From contig NZ_JAUSRO010000009.1 in NCBI RefSeq assembly GCF_030811835.1, positions 124,001-188,000 of the forward strand: 64,000 nucleotides of DNA, given 5' to 3'. The translations under genes were made by a program, and so were the position numbers. Below, piece by piece: positions 44,313 to 53,083 of this stretch. This DNA comes from Variovorax ginsengisoli (lineage in GTDB: Bacteria; Pseudomonadota; Gammaproteobacteria; Burkholderiales; Burkholderiaceae_C). Below the pieces are notes generated by a model. That model was not told the DNA's origin and searched no databases. It saw only the letters and a program-made list of their open reading frames with translations. Numbering within the stretch: position 1 is the first letter of the stretch; each line of letters opens with the position of its first letter.

Positions 44313-44738
44313 TCAGGCGGATACGGAGGGCGCGATGGCCAGCAGCGGCGTGCCGTAGTCGACGGTGCTCCCAGATGCCACCTGCAATGTGCCAGCGATG
44401 CCGGCGCAGGGCGCGACGACGGGCAGCAGCAGCGAGCCGATCTGCAGCAGGCCGAGCAGCCGGCCTTCGGTCACGGCCTCGCCCGCCTGCACGAAAGGCT
44501 GCGCGCGCAGCGGATGGCGGTCGAGGAAGACGCCCACCGTCCAGGCGGTGACGCTCGTGCCTGCCGGCACCGCAGGTGCGGCTGCTTCGGCGACGGCGGC
44601 AGGTGCTGCGGGCGCACCGCCCGCCTTCGCACCGCCGCGCTGCAGGCGCATCAGCCTGGTCGGCGAACGCAGTTCGAGCAGGTCGATGTCGGTTCCGGCG
44701 AGCCAGCCGGCGAGCAGGTCGATGCGGGATGCGTCCAT
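44313..44738 (-). CDS. BCCP-like protein without the biotinylation lysine
   Basis: A 141-residue protein with the layout of biotin carboxyl carriers: a charged N-terminal part, an Ala/Pro linker (residues 37-60) and a barrel domain. Alignment with the AccB gene product of the same operon is colinear (GEAVTEGRLLGLLQIGSLLL against GQAVRAGQTLCVIEAMKVFN). The Met-Lys of AMKM is Gly101-Ser102, so it cannot carry biotin. It is probably a structural or substrate-handling partner. It lies between pxpC and pxpA with small gaps. Confidence 0.78.
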   Translation of the reverse strand: MDASRIDLLAGWLAGTDIDLLELRSPTRLMRLQRGGAKAGGAPAAPAAVAEAAAPAVPAGTSVTAWTVGVFLDRHPLRAQPFVQAGEAVTEGRLLGLLQIGSLLLPVVAPCAGIAGTLQVASGSTVDYGTPLLAIAPSVSA

Positions 44739-44741
44739 GGT

Positions 44742-45722
44742 TCAGTTCCTCCACGCCGCGGCGCGATGCAATGCCACAAGCCGTGCGGCTTCGTGCAGCC
44801 AGGCTTGCAGTTCGGCCAGCGCCGCCACGGCAGCGTCGTAGGTCGTCTCGATGAAGCGCACACGGCTGCCGATCGGCGCCTGGCCGAGGCGCCACAGGTC
44901 GGCCTCGATCACGGTGCCGAACTTCGGATAGCCGCCGGAGGGTTGCGCATCGCGCATCTGCACGATCGGCTGGCCGCCGGGCGGCACCTGGATCACGCCG
45001 GGCACGATGCCGTGCGAGCGCATCTCCATGGGCGCGATCGGCACCAATGGCTCGCCGGCCAGCCGATAGCCATAGCGGTCGCTTTGTGCGGTGATCTTCC
45101 ATTCGCCGGCCCAGAAGGCCGCGCGCGAGTCCTCGCGATAGCGCAGGTACTCGGCGGCCGGCAGCACACGCATCGCGGCGCAGCCATCGACCGCGAGCGG
45201 GAGCGCCAGCGCGGGTGGTACAAGGCCAAAGTCGGTGGTGCGCAAGGTACCTGGCGCGGCTGCGTTCAGCCGGTCGCCCTGGCGCAGCGACCTGCCTTCG
45301 TGGCCGCCGAAGGCGCCGCGCAACTGGGTGCTGCGCGAGCCCAGCACCTGCGGCACGTCGACGCCGCCAGCCAGCGTGAGATAGGCGCGGCTGCCGCTGC
45401 GTGCGGCCGGCAGGCCCAGGCTCAGCACCTGGCCTTCGCGTGCCTGTGCCACCCACCAGGGCGGCAGTGTCATGCCGTCGAGCGTGGCCTGGCCATCGGC
45501 ACCGGTCAGCGCGAAGGCGCAGTCGTGCGTGAAGCGGACCTGGAACGGGAACACCGGAATCTCGATGCCTGCCGCGTTCTCGTCGTTGCCCAGCAGCAGG
45601 TTGCCCGCAGCCAGCGCGAGCTGGTCCATGCAGCCCGAGGTGCCGACGCCATGGCGCAGGCTGCCCATGCGGCCGTGGTCCTGCACGGTGGCGAGGGCGG
45701 CGGTGGAAAGCAGTTCGATCAT
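44742..45722 (-). CDS. pxpC: 5-oxoprolinase subunit C (biotin-dependent carboxyltransferase, AHS2)
   Basis: A 326-residue AHS2/KipA-family protein with LLSTAALATVQDHGRMGSLRHGVGTSGCMD at the start, a RAYLTLAGGVDVPQVLGSRST strand and GVIQVPPGGQPIVQMRDAQPSGGYPKFG. In urea carboxylase this domain is half of the carboxyltransferase. The start overlaps the pxpB stop (ATGA). Confidence 0.93.
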   Translation of the reverse strand: MIELLSTAALATVQDHGRMGSLRHGVGTSGCMDQLALAAGNLLLGNDENAAGIEIPVFPFQVRFTHDCAFALTGADGQATLDGMTLPPWWVAQAREGQVLSLGLPAARSGSRAYLTLAGGVDVPQVLGSRSTQLRGAFGGHEGRSLRQGDRLNAAAPGTLRTTDFGLVPPALALPLAVDGCAAMRVLPAAEYLRYREDSRAAFWAGEWKITAQSDRYGYRLAGEPLVPIAPMEMRSHGIVPGVIQVPPGGQPIVQMRDAQPSGGYPKFGTVIEADLWRLGQAPIGSRVRFIETTYDAAVAALAELQAWLHEAARLVALHRAAAWRN

Positions 45723-46393
45723 CGGATCACCTTCTCGACCCGGAAGCGGATCATGTCGCCCGGACTCAGCACCGCTGGCGGATCGCGCTGCGGGTCGAAG
45801 AACGCCATGCCGGTGCGGCCGATGGTGTGCCAGCCGCTCGGCCCGGCCGAGGCCGACACGCCGGTCTGCACCCCGCCGATCGAGACCGATCCGGCCGGCA
45901 CGCTGAGCACGGGCACCTGGCGGCGCGGCGTCGCGATGCGCGGGTCCATGCCGCCCAGGTAGCAGTAGCCGGGGTGGCTGCCCAGTGCATACACGGGATA
46001 GAGTGGCGCGCTGTGCAGTTCGACCACCTGGTCGATGGTGAGCCCGGTGTGGGCGATGACGTCCGCCATGTGCGGGCCGTCCCCGCCGCCATAGACCACT
46101 GGCAGCTCGACCACGCGGCCCTTCAGGGCCAGCGGTTCGGCCGCGATCCATGCAGCCTGCAGTTGCGCTTCGAGCGCGTCCCAAGCAGCCTGGTCGGCGG
46201 GCGGTTGCGCGAAGCTCAACATCAGATTGTTCATGCCCGGCACCGCCTCGCGCACCTGCGGCCATTGCTGAACGGTGCGCGCGAGGGCCCAGATGCGCTG
46301 CTGCGGCGCCAGGTCGAGCGCGCCGGGCGTCTCCAGCAGCAAGGCGGTGGTGCCCAGCGGCGTGATGCGGGCAAGGGTGTCGGCCGCGTTCAT
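45719..46393 (-). CDS. pxpB: 5-oxoprolinase subunit B (AHS1/KipI family)
   Basis: A 224-residue AHS1 protein: [71 protein letters not shown]. It forms a complex with PxpC. Start ATG 46393 overlaps the accC stop (ATGA); the much longer open frame upstream is antisense-like and out of family. Confidence 0.93.
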   Translation of the reverse strand: MNAADTLARITPLGTTALLLETPGALDLAPQQRIWALARTVQQWPQVREAVPGMNNLMLSFAQPPADQAAWDALEAQLQAAWIAAEPLALKGRVVELPVVYGGGDGPHMADVIAHTGLTIDQVVELHSAPLYPVYALGSHPGYCYLGGMDPRIATPRRQVPVLSVPAGSVSIGGVQTGVSASAGPSGWHTIGRTGMAFFDPQRDPPAVLSPGDMIRFRVEKVIR

Positions 46394-47754
46394 GTCGCGC
46401 TCCGTTGCATTTCGCGCTGCCGCAGCCAGCGCTCGAGGTGATGGATGTCCACGCCGCCCGCAGCGAAGCCTGTATCCTGCAGGATCGCTCGGTGCAGGGG
46501 CACGTTGGTCGCGATGCCTTCGATCTGCAGCTCGGCCAGCGCCAGTCGCATGCGGTCCAGTGCATCGGCGCGGGTGGCGCCATGCACGATCAGCTTGGCG
46601 ATCATCGAGTCGTAGTAGGGCGGCACGCGGTAGCCGGCGCTCGCATGGGAATCGAAACGCACGCCGAAGCCGCCCGGTACCTGCCAGCGCGTGATGCGGC
46701 CCGGGGCGGGCGCAAAGGTGTCGGGGTTCTCGGCATTGATGCGGCATTCGAGCGAGTGCCCGTGGCAGCCGACCTCGGCCTGCGTCAAGGCCAGCCGCTC
46801 GCCGCGGGCCACGCGGATCTGCTGCTGCACGATGTCGATGCCCGACGTCATCTCGGTCACCGGATGCTCGACCTGCAGCCGCGTGTTCATCTCGATGAAG
46901 AAGAACTCGCCGTCCTCGTAGAGGAACTCGAAGGTACCCACGCCGCAGTAGCCGATCTGCCGGCACGCCTCGGCGCAACGCGCGCCGACGCGCGCGATCA
47001 GCGCGGGGTCGATGCCTGGTGCCGGCGCTTCTTCCAACACCTTCTGGTGGCGTCGCTGCAGCGAGCAGTCGCGGCTGCCCAGCCACAGCGCGTGGCCCTG
47101 GCTGTCGCACAGCACCTGGATCTCGATGTGCCGCGGATGGCCGAGAAACTTTTCGATGTAGACCTCGGCATTGCCGAAGGCGCGCCTGGCTTCCTCACGC
47201 GTCAGCGCGATCGCATCGAGCAGTTCGGGCGCGGCCTGCACCACGCGCATGCCACGACCGCCGCCACCGCCGGCCGCCTTCACGATCACGGGGTAGCCGA
47301 TCTCGCGAGCGATCGCTTCGATCGCTGCGCCGTCCTCAGGCAGCGAGTCGTCTGGCCCGGGCACGCACGGCACACCGGCCAACCGCATCGCGCGCTTGGC
47401 AGCGACCTTGTCACCCATGGTGCGGATGCAGGCGGCGCTCGGGCCGATGAAGGTCAGGCCGGCGTCCTCGACGCGGGCCGCGAAGCCCGCGTTCTCCGAG
47501 AGGAAGCCGTAGCCCGGATGGATCGCCTGCGCGCCGCTGAGCTCGGCCGCGAACAGCAGCGCCGTCTGGTTGAGGTAACTCAGCGCCGGCGAGGCCGGGC
47601 CGATGCACAGCGCTTCGTCGGCTTGCTGCACGTAGACCGCATCGCGGTCGGCTTCGGAATACACGGCGACGGTGCGCAGGCCGAGGCCTCGGCAGGCGCG
47701 CTGGATGCGCAATGCGATTTCGCCGCGATTGGCGATCAGGACCTTGTCGAACAT
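46390..47754 (-). CDS. accC: Biotin carboxylase
   Basis: A 454-residue ATP-grasp enzyme that carboxylates biotin on a carrier: [20 protein letters not shown], the glycine-rich loop [29 protein letters not shown], and [22 protein letters not shown]. All catalytic features look intact. Its place between accB and pxpB means that it probably serves the cluster's own carboxyltransferase rather than fatty-acid synthesis. Confidence 0.94.
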   Translation of the reverse strand: MFDKVLIANRGEIALRIQRACRGLGLRTVAVYSEADRDAVYVQQADEALCIGPASPALSYLNQTALLFAAELSGAQAIHPGYGFLSENAGFAARVEDAGLTFIGPSAACIRTMGDKVAAKRAMRLAGVPCVPGPDDSLPEDGAAIEAIAREIGYPVIVKAAGGGGGRGMRVVQAAPELLDAIALTREEARRAFGNAEVYIEKFLGHPRHIEIQVLCDSQGHALWLGSRDCSLQRRHQKVLEEAPAPGIDPALIARVGARCAEACRQIGYCGVGTFEFLYEDGEFFFIEMNTRLQVEHPVTEMTSGIDIVQQQIRVARGERLALTQAEVGCHGHSLECRINAENPDTFAPAPGRITRWQVPGGFGVRFDSHASAGYRVPPYYDSMIAKLIVHGATRADALDRMRLALAELQIEGIATNVPLHRAILQDTGFAAGGVDIHHLERWLRQREMQRSAT

Positions 47755-47772
47755 GGTTGGACCTGTGTTCGA

Positions 47773-48213
47773 TCAGGCGAAGTGGAACAGCGGCTGGCCA
47801 GCGTCGACTTCCTGGCCGGATGTCACGAGCACCGCTGCGATGGCCGCGTCGCGTTCGGCCCGCACTTCGTTGAAGACCTTCATTGCCTCTATCACGCACA
47901 GCGTCTGCCCGGCGCGCACGGCCTGGCCGGCCTCGGCGAACAGCGGCTCCTGCGGCGACGGGCGCAGGTGCACCACGCCGTACAGCGGTGCGACGAGGTC
48001 GCTCGGTGCGGGTGATGCAGCAGCCGCAGTCGCAGTCGCAGTTGGCGGCGCGGCGCCGACAACGGCGGTCGCCTTGGATGCCGCGGCTACCGTGGATGCG
48101 GCGGCGCCGTGGCGCGCGAGGCGCAAGGTCCAGCCGTCCTGGCTGAACTCGAGTTCGGACAGATCTGAATGCGCCATGGCATCGATGAAGGACTTGATGA
48201 GCTGGGGTTCCAT
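47773..48213 (-). CDS. accB: Biotin carboxyl carrier protein
   Basis: A 146-residue BCCP: N-terminal helix, Ala/Thr/Pro linker (residues 36-70), and a biotinyl domain with the canonical EAMKVFNE (Lys112). It is the substrate of the adjacent AccC. First gene of the operon, with a LysR-type element 33 bp upstream. Confidence 0.93.
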   Translation of the reverse strand: MEPQLIKSFIDAMAHSDLSELEFSQDGWTLRLARHGAAASTVAAASKATAVVGAAPPTATATAAAASPAPSDLVAPLYGVVHLRPSPQEPLFAEAGQAVRAGQTLCVIEAMKVFNEVRAERDAAIAAVLVTSGQEVDAGQPLFHFA

Positions 48214-48245
48214 GGGTTCGAAGGTATCCAGAGCCGGCCCCACAC

Positions 48246-48289
48246 GCCAAGACGGAATGGCTGTGCCACGATAAGGGCGCCTTATGGCT
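48246..48289 (-). promoter_or_regulatory. LysR-type regulatory element, copy 2
   Basis: Same 44-base block as 43430-43473. The core ATAAG-N5-CTTAT is at 48271-48285, with ends symmetric over six bases (ATAAGG/CCTTAT). It overlaps the stop codon of the lysR gene and faces accB. Duplication of the block at both transcription units makes it a strong candidate site for the adjacent LysR protein. Confidence 0.78.
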
Positions 48290-49214
48290 GCGCCGCTGTG
48301 TCGCTCGATTGCGCCTGGCCGAGCAGGTCGCCGACCAGTTCGAGCAGGATTTCCTTGACCGCCTGCGCCGGCTCCGACAGCGGCAGGTGGTCCGACTGGC
48401 ACAGCGCCAGCGGCGCCTCGATGCCGGGCTCGACGATGCGGCTCAGCCAGGCGGTGCCGGCGCCCACCATCTCGCGTGCCATTGACGACGGCAGGATGGT
48501 CATGCCCAACCCGCCATCGACGACTGCGTTCAGCGTGATGGCGGACTCGATCTCGGCCACCACGTTCGGTGCGGCCAGCCCGGCGCGCTGGAAAGCCTCG
48601 TTCACCAGCTTGCGCACCGTGTTGTAGGGGCGCGGCAGGAACAGCTCGGTGCGCGCCAGGTCCTCCAGCCGCACCGACTCGCCGGGCCGCGGCAGGCTCG
48701 ATGGGCCGACCAGGAACAGCTCCTCCTGCAGCAGCGGCACGAAGGTCAGGCCGTGCACCTTCTTGTCGCCGTAGAGCACGGCCATGTCCATGCGGCCGTT
48801 CATGATCAGCTCGCTCAACAGCGTGCCGTAGCTCTCGTTGAGGTAGAGCAGCACGCCCGGATGGCGTGCGCGCACCGTGCGAAGCAACGGCATGCCCAGC
48901 GTGGCGGCTGCGGTGCCGGGCGCCAGGCCCACCGAGACCTGGCCCGACAGCCCGCGTCCTGCCGCGTCCATGTCGCTTTGCGCCTGCTCGCACTGGCGCA
49001 GGATGATCTGCGCATGGCGGTACAGCGCCTTGCCGGCCTCGGTGGGCGTCACGCCGCGTTTGGTGCGCACCAGCAGCTGTTGGCGCACCTCGCCTTCGAG
49101 CGTGGCGAGCTGCTGGCTCAGTGCGGGCTGGGCAATATAGAGCACGTCGGCGGCCTGGGTCAGGCTGCCGATGTCGACGATCTTCACGAAGTATTTGAGG
49201 CGGCGCAGGTTCAC
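48282..49214 (-). CDS. LysR-family regulator (Nac-like)
   Basis: A 310-residue LysR protein. GTG 49214 gives the family start VNLRRLKYFVKIVDIGSLTQAADVLYIAQPALSQQLATLE; the open frame continues to 49289 without homology. The effector domain resembles Nac/Cbl-type regulators of nitrogen or amino-acid use. It is upstream of accB, divergent from an aminotransferase gene, and its presumed binding block appears twice in the window. Confidence 0.9.
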   Translation of the reverse strand: MNLRRLKYFVKIVDIGSLTQAADVLYIAQPALSQQLATLEGEVRQQLLVRTKRGVTPTEAGKALYRHAQIILRQCEQAQSDMDAAGRGLSGQVSVGLAPGTAAATLGMPLLRTVRARHPGVLLYLNESYGTLLSELIMNGRMDMAVLYGDKKVHGLTFVPLLQEELFLVGPSSLPRPGESVRLEDLARTELFLPRPYNTVRKLVNEAFQRAGLAAPNVVAEIESAITLNAVVDGGLGMTILPSSMAREMVGAGTAWLSRIVEPGIEAPLALCQSDHLPLSEPAQAVKEILLELVGDLLGQAQSSDTAAQP

Positions 49215-49386
49215 CCTGGGCACAGTGCAAGTCCCAAGCCAGCCGGTGCACCATCGGCGTGCATTCGACCGCGCCAGCGCGCGCACCATAAGCGTTGCCT
49301 ATAGAACCAGACCGAAGTCGTCTTGGCCGATCCGGAGCCTGCGCATACCTTTGGAGCCTTCTTCCGATGTCTCCACAGGACCCCCA

Positions 49387-50595
49387 GTGACCACCTCCCG
49401 CATCGCTGCCCGCGTACAGCGCATCAAGCCCTCGCCCAGCAGTTCCGCCTCCGACCGCGCCAACGAGCTGCGCCGTCAGGGCAAGTCGATCGTGAATCTG
49501 GTGGTGGGCGAACCCGACTTCGATACGCCACAGCACATCCGCCAGGCCGCCGCCGCCGCCATGGACCGGGGCGAGACCCGCTACACGCTGATGGCCGGCA
49601 CCGTGAAACTGCGCGAGGCCATCGCGGCCAAGCTGCTGCGTGACAGCCGCCTGAGCTATGCCATCGACGAGATCATGGCCACCGCCGGCGGCAAGAACAC
49701 CATCTACACCGCTTTCGCCATCACGCTGGCGCAGGGCGACGAGGTGATCGTGCCCGCACCGTACTGGGTGTCGTACCCCGACATGGTGCTGGCCTGCGAC
49801 GGCCAGCCGGTGCCGGTCGCCTGCCCGGAAGCCAACGGTTTCAAGCTCACCGGCGCGCAGCTCGCGGCGGCCATCACGCCGCGCACGCGCTGGCTGCTGC
49901 TCAATTCGCCAAGCAATCCGACCGGCGCCGCCTACACCGTCGAGGAATACCGCGCGCTGGCCGATGTGCTGGTGCGGCATCCGCAGGTGATGGTGATGAC
50001 CGACGATATTTACGAGCACATTCGCTACGATGGCCAGCGCACGCCGCATTTCCTCGAAGCCGCGCCGGAACTGCGTGAGCGCACGCTGGTCATCAACAGC
50101 CTGTCGAAGACCTATGCGATGACCGGCTGGCGCATCAGCTACGTGGCCGGCCCGCGCGATCTGATCAAGGCCTTCGACACCATGCTCTCGCAGTCGACCG
50201 GCAACCCCTGCTCGATCAGCCAGGCCGCCGCGGTGGAAGCGCTCAATGGCGACCAGAGCTTCGTCGCGCACAGCGTCGAGATCTACAAGCAGCGACGCGA
50301 CGCGACCCTCGCGCGCATCAACGCCATCCCCGGCCTGAGCTGCCTGCCGCCGGCCGGCGCCTTCTACCTCTACATCAACTGCGCCGGCCTGATCGGCAAG
50401 ACCACCCCGCAGGGCAGGACGCTCGCCGAGGACGGCGACCTCGTGATGTACCTGCTCGAGAGCGAGGGTGTGGCGCTGGTGGCCGGCACCGCCTATGGCC
50501 TGTCACCCTTCTTCCGCATGTCGATTGCGACCTCGATCGACATCCTGGAGGAGGGCTGCACCCGCATCGCCCGCGCCGTCGCCGCACTGCAATGA
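49387..50595 (+). CDS. Class I aminotransferase (aspartate aminotransferase-like)
   Basis: A 402-residue fold-type I PLP enzyme: VNLVVGEPDFDTPQHIRQAA, NSPSNPTGA, MTDDIYEHIRYDG, and the PLP lysine in INSLSKTYAMTGWRISY. GTG 49387 with AGGA upstream gives the right N-terminus. It probably transaminates glutamate, aspartate or another amino acid released by the pxp/acc system. The stop overlaps the transporter gene (ATGA). Confidence 0.92.
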   Translation: MTTSRIAARVQRIKPSPSSSASDRANELRRQGKSIVNLVVGEPDFDTPQHIRQAAAAAMDRGETRYTLMAGTVKLREAIAAKLLRDSRLSYAIDEIMATAGGKNTIYTAFAITLAQGDEVIVPAPYWVSYPDMVLACDGQPVPVACPEANGFKLTGAQLAAAITPRTRWLLLNSPSNPTGAAYTVEEYRALADVLVRHPQVMVMTDDIYEHIRYDGQRTPHFLEAAPELRERTLVINSLSKTYAMTGWRISYVAGPRDLIKAFDTMLSQSTGNPCSISQAAAVEALNGDQSFVAHSVEIYKQRRDATLARINAIPGLSCLPPAGAFYLYINCAGLIGKTTPQGRTLAEDGDLVMYLLESEGVALVAGTAYGLSPFFRMSIATSIDILEEGCTRIARAVAALQ

Positions 50596-52148
50596 GTGCG
50601 CCGGCCGACCGGCCGTGGCGCGAGTCGCTGCTGGCGATGCTCGGCATCTCGCTGGTCCTGATGCTGTCGGCGCTGGACCAGACGGTGATTGGCAACGCGC
50701 TGCCCAGCATCGTCGCGGACCTGCACGGCTTCGAGCTCTATGCCTGGGTCGCCACCGGCTACCTGCTGGCCTCGGTGGTCACCATCCCGATCTTCGGACG
50801 GCTGGGCGACTACTACGGCCGCAAGCCCTTCGTGCTGGTGGCGGCCGCCGTGTTCACGCTGGCCTCGCTGCTCTGTGCCGCAGCGCCGAGCATGCTCTGG
50901 CTGGTGATCGGCCGCGGCGCGCAGGGCGTGGGCGGCGGCATCCTGATCGGCACCGCCTTCGCCTGCGTGCCCGAGCTCTTTCCCGACACGCGCCAGCGCC
51001 TGCGCTGGCAGATGCTGCTGTCGGCCGCCTTCAGCGTGGTGAACGCGGCGGGGCCGACGCTCGGCGGCGTGCTGACCGAGACCTGGGGCTGGCGCGCGGT
51101 GTTCTACCTGAACCTGCCGCTGGGCGCGGTCGCCTTCTTCTGCGTGTGGCGCTACCTGCCGCACTTCAAGCCGCCGCAGCGCCTGCACGGCCGGCTCGAC
51201 TGGCCGGGTGCGCTGCTGATCGCGCTCGCGCTCGGCGGGTTGCAGCTGTTTGTCGAATGGCTGCCGCATGCCGACATGGCTTTGGCCAGCCTGGCGATTG
51301 GCTCGCTGGCGCTTGCGGCCTTCGCGGGGCTCTGGTGGTGGGAGCGGCGCATTGCCGATCCGCTGCTGCCGCCTGCGCTGTTCCACGATCCGGCGCTGCG
51401 CTGCCTGTTCGTGCTCTCGGTGCTGTCGGGCGCGGTGATGTTCGTGCTGCTGTTCTACCTGCCGCTGCTGTTCCAGGGCGGCTACGGCTATTCGCCCAAG
51501 GAGGCCGGGCTGCTGATCACGCCGCTGGTGCTGTGCATCACGCTGGGCGCCATCGTCAACGGCCGCATCGTGGCGCGGCTGGTCAACCCGAACCGGCTGC
51601 CGCAGATCGGCTTCGCGCTGCTGCTGCTGACCTGCCTTGGCCTGGCCGCCTGCGGCCGCCACGCCTCCTTCGGCTGGATGCTGGCGCTGATGTTCAGCGG
51701 TGGCCTGGGCTTTGGCTTCATCTTCATGAACCTCACGCTGTTCACGCAGACGCTGGCTGCGCGCGCCCACCTGGGCATCGCGACCGCGCTGCTGCAGTCA
51801 CTCCGGCTGGTCGGCGGGTTGCTGGGGACGGCGATCGCCGGCTCGCTGGTGAGCGGGCTCTATCGCAGTGCCGTGACAGGCCTGTTCTCCGTGCACGGCG
51901 CCCAGGCGCATGTGCAGGCGTTTTCCGATCCGCGCCTGCTGCTCGACGCCCAGGCACGCCTGGTGCCCCTTCGGCAGATGGCCGCAGCGGGGCACGATGC
52001 GGCGATGCTGCTGGACGGCGCGCGCGATGCGCTGGTGCGCTCCATCGACATCGGGATCGGAGGGTGCGCTGTGCTCGCGCTGCTGGCACTGTGGCACCTG
52101 CGCCGTCTTCCGACCGTCGACCTTCACACCGCCACGCCACGCGCCTGA
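50592..52148 (+). CDS. MFS drug:H+ antiporter (DHA2, 14-TMS type)
   Basis: A 518-residue transporter with 14 predicted spans. Motifs are the N-terminal LDQTVIGNALPSI (motif D1), GRLGDYYGRKP (motif A) and GVGGGILIGTAF. It resembles EmrB/MDR efflux pumps. Coupled to the aminotransferase gene, so it may export a product or substrate analogue. It ends 25 bp inside the converging gntR gene. Confidence 0.92.
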   Translation: MSAPADRPWRESLLAMLGISLVLMLSALDQTVIGNALPSIVADLHGFELYAWVATGYLLASVVTIPIFGRLGDYYGRKPFVLVAAAVFTLASLLCAAAPSMLWLVIGRGAQGVGGGILIGTAFACVPELFPDTRQRLRWQMLLSAAFSVVNAAGPTLGGVLTETWGWRAVFYLNLPLGAVAFFCVWRYLPHFKPPQRLHGRLDWPGALLIALALGGLQLFVEWLPHADMALASLAIGSLALAAFAGLWWWERRIADPLLPPALFHDPALRCLFVLSVLSGAVMFVLLFYLPLLFQGGYGYSPKEAGLLITPLVLCITLGAIVNGRIVARLVNPNRLPQIGFALLLLTCLGLAACGRHASFGWMLALMFSGGLGFGFIFMNLTLFTQTLAARAHLGIATALLQSLRLVGGLLGTAIAGSLVSGLYRSAVTGLFSVHGAQAHVQAFSDPRLLLDAQARLVPLRQMAAAGHDAAMLLDGARDALVRSIDIGIGGCAVLALLALWHLRRLPTVDLHTATPRA

Positions 52149-52876
52149 TGATCGGGCGCCTTCCTGGCCTTGCGTGCAGGCTTGGCCGGCGTCTGCCCAC
52201 CGTCGCCGAAGACCGCCTGCAAGATGATCTGCGTGGTTTCCCAGAAATGGGCGTGCAACAGCGCCACCGCCTTGTCGGCCTGCCGGGCAATGGCTGCATC
52301 CATCATCTCGCGGTGCTCGATGGCCGGATCGCGCTTTTGCTGCGAGGTATAGCGCTCGGCGAGGTTGCGGTAGCGCTCGGACTGGTCATAGAGCAGTCGG
52401 CACAGACGCCGTGTCCAGGGTGACGAGCAGCCGGCAACCAGCGCTTCGTGGAACTGCTGGTGCGCCGCGGCCCACGGGATGTGCAACTCGGGCGTGGACG
52501 GGGGCGGTGTTTTCGACAGTCGGTGAAACGCCGACAGGATGCCCGACTCCCATTCCAGGTCGCCACTCTCGATGGCGCTGCGCAGCGCGAGCGATTCCAC
52601 CTCGATCCGGGTGCGGGTGAGGTCCATCAGTTCCTCGCGGGACACGCGGGCAACGCAGAAACCTCTTTGGTCTTCCAACTCCACAAACCCATCGGTCACC
52701 AGGCGAGACAAGGCCTCTCGGATGGCGGTGGCACCGATGCCATAGCGCTCGGACAGCGCCTGGATGCGCAGCCGTGCCTCGGGTCGCAATTGTCCCCCGA
52801 GGATGTCGGAGCGCAGGCGTTCGAAGGCCTGGGTTGCCAGGCTCTTCGCGCTGGGGGCGGTAGTGACGGGATCCAT
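52124..52876 (-). CDS. GntR-family regulator (FadR/FCD subfamily)
   Basis: A 250-residue regulator with winged helix (LRIQALSERYGIGATAIREALSRLVTDGFVELEDQRG) and an all-helical FCD ligand domain with the metal-site His/Asp pattern (HQQFHEALVAGC, EHREMMDAAI, LLHAHF). A Lys/Ala/Pro-rich tail ends the protein. ATG 52876 was chosen; the frame extends to 52966. It is divergent from the aromatic operon starting at 53084, its likely target. Confidence 0.92.
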   Translation of the reverse strand: MDPVTTAPSAKSLATQAFERLRSDILGGQLRPEARLRIQALSERYGIGATAIREALSRLVTDGFVELEDQRGFCVARVSREELMDLTRTRIEVESLALRSAIESGDLEWESGILSAFHRLSKTPPPSTPELHIPWAAAHQQFHEALVAGCSSPWTRRLCRLLYDQSERYRNLAERYTSQQKRDPAIEHREMMDAAIARQADKAVALLHAHFWETTQIILQAVFGDGGQTPAKPARKARKAPDHQARGVAV

Positions 52877-53083
52877 GTGTGATGTCAATGCTGCAGTAAG
52901 GGCGACGGTCCGCCATCTTGGCACGGACAGATGATGGCTGAAAACAAACTTGGTCGCTGCTTGCATGAATAATGGTTTTTACTAGTTTTTATCGATAATT
53001 TTGAGGTTAGCCTTCAGCAGTGGTCTGGCTTGCCGTCTGGGCACCTCGGCCGTTTCATTGTTTTTGGAAGGAGTGTTCACTAA
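52877..53083. promoter_or_regulatory. Divergent promoter region, gntR / aromatic operon
   Basis: A 207-bp gap that is clearly AT-rich at 52970-53005 (TTTTTACTAGTTTTTATCGA). A strong GGAAGGAG ribosome site stands before the dioxygenase ATG. No convincing symmetric GntR box could be picked by eye. Confidence 0.5.

Noticed and set aside
46405..48015. A 536-codon plus-strand frame over accC
   Set aside because: Antisense to a biotin carboxylase with intact motifs.
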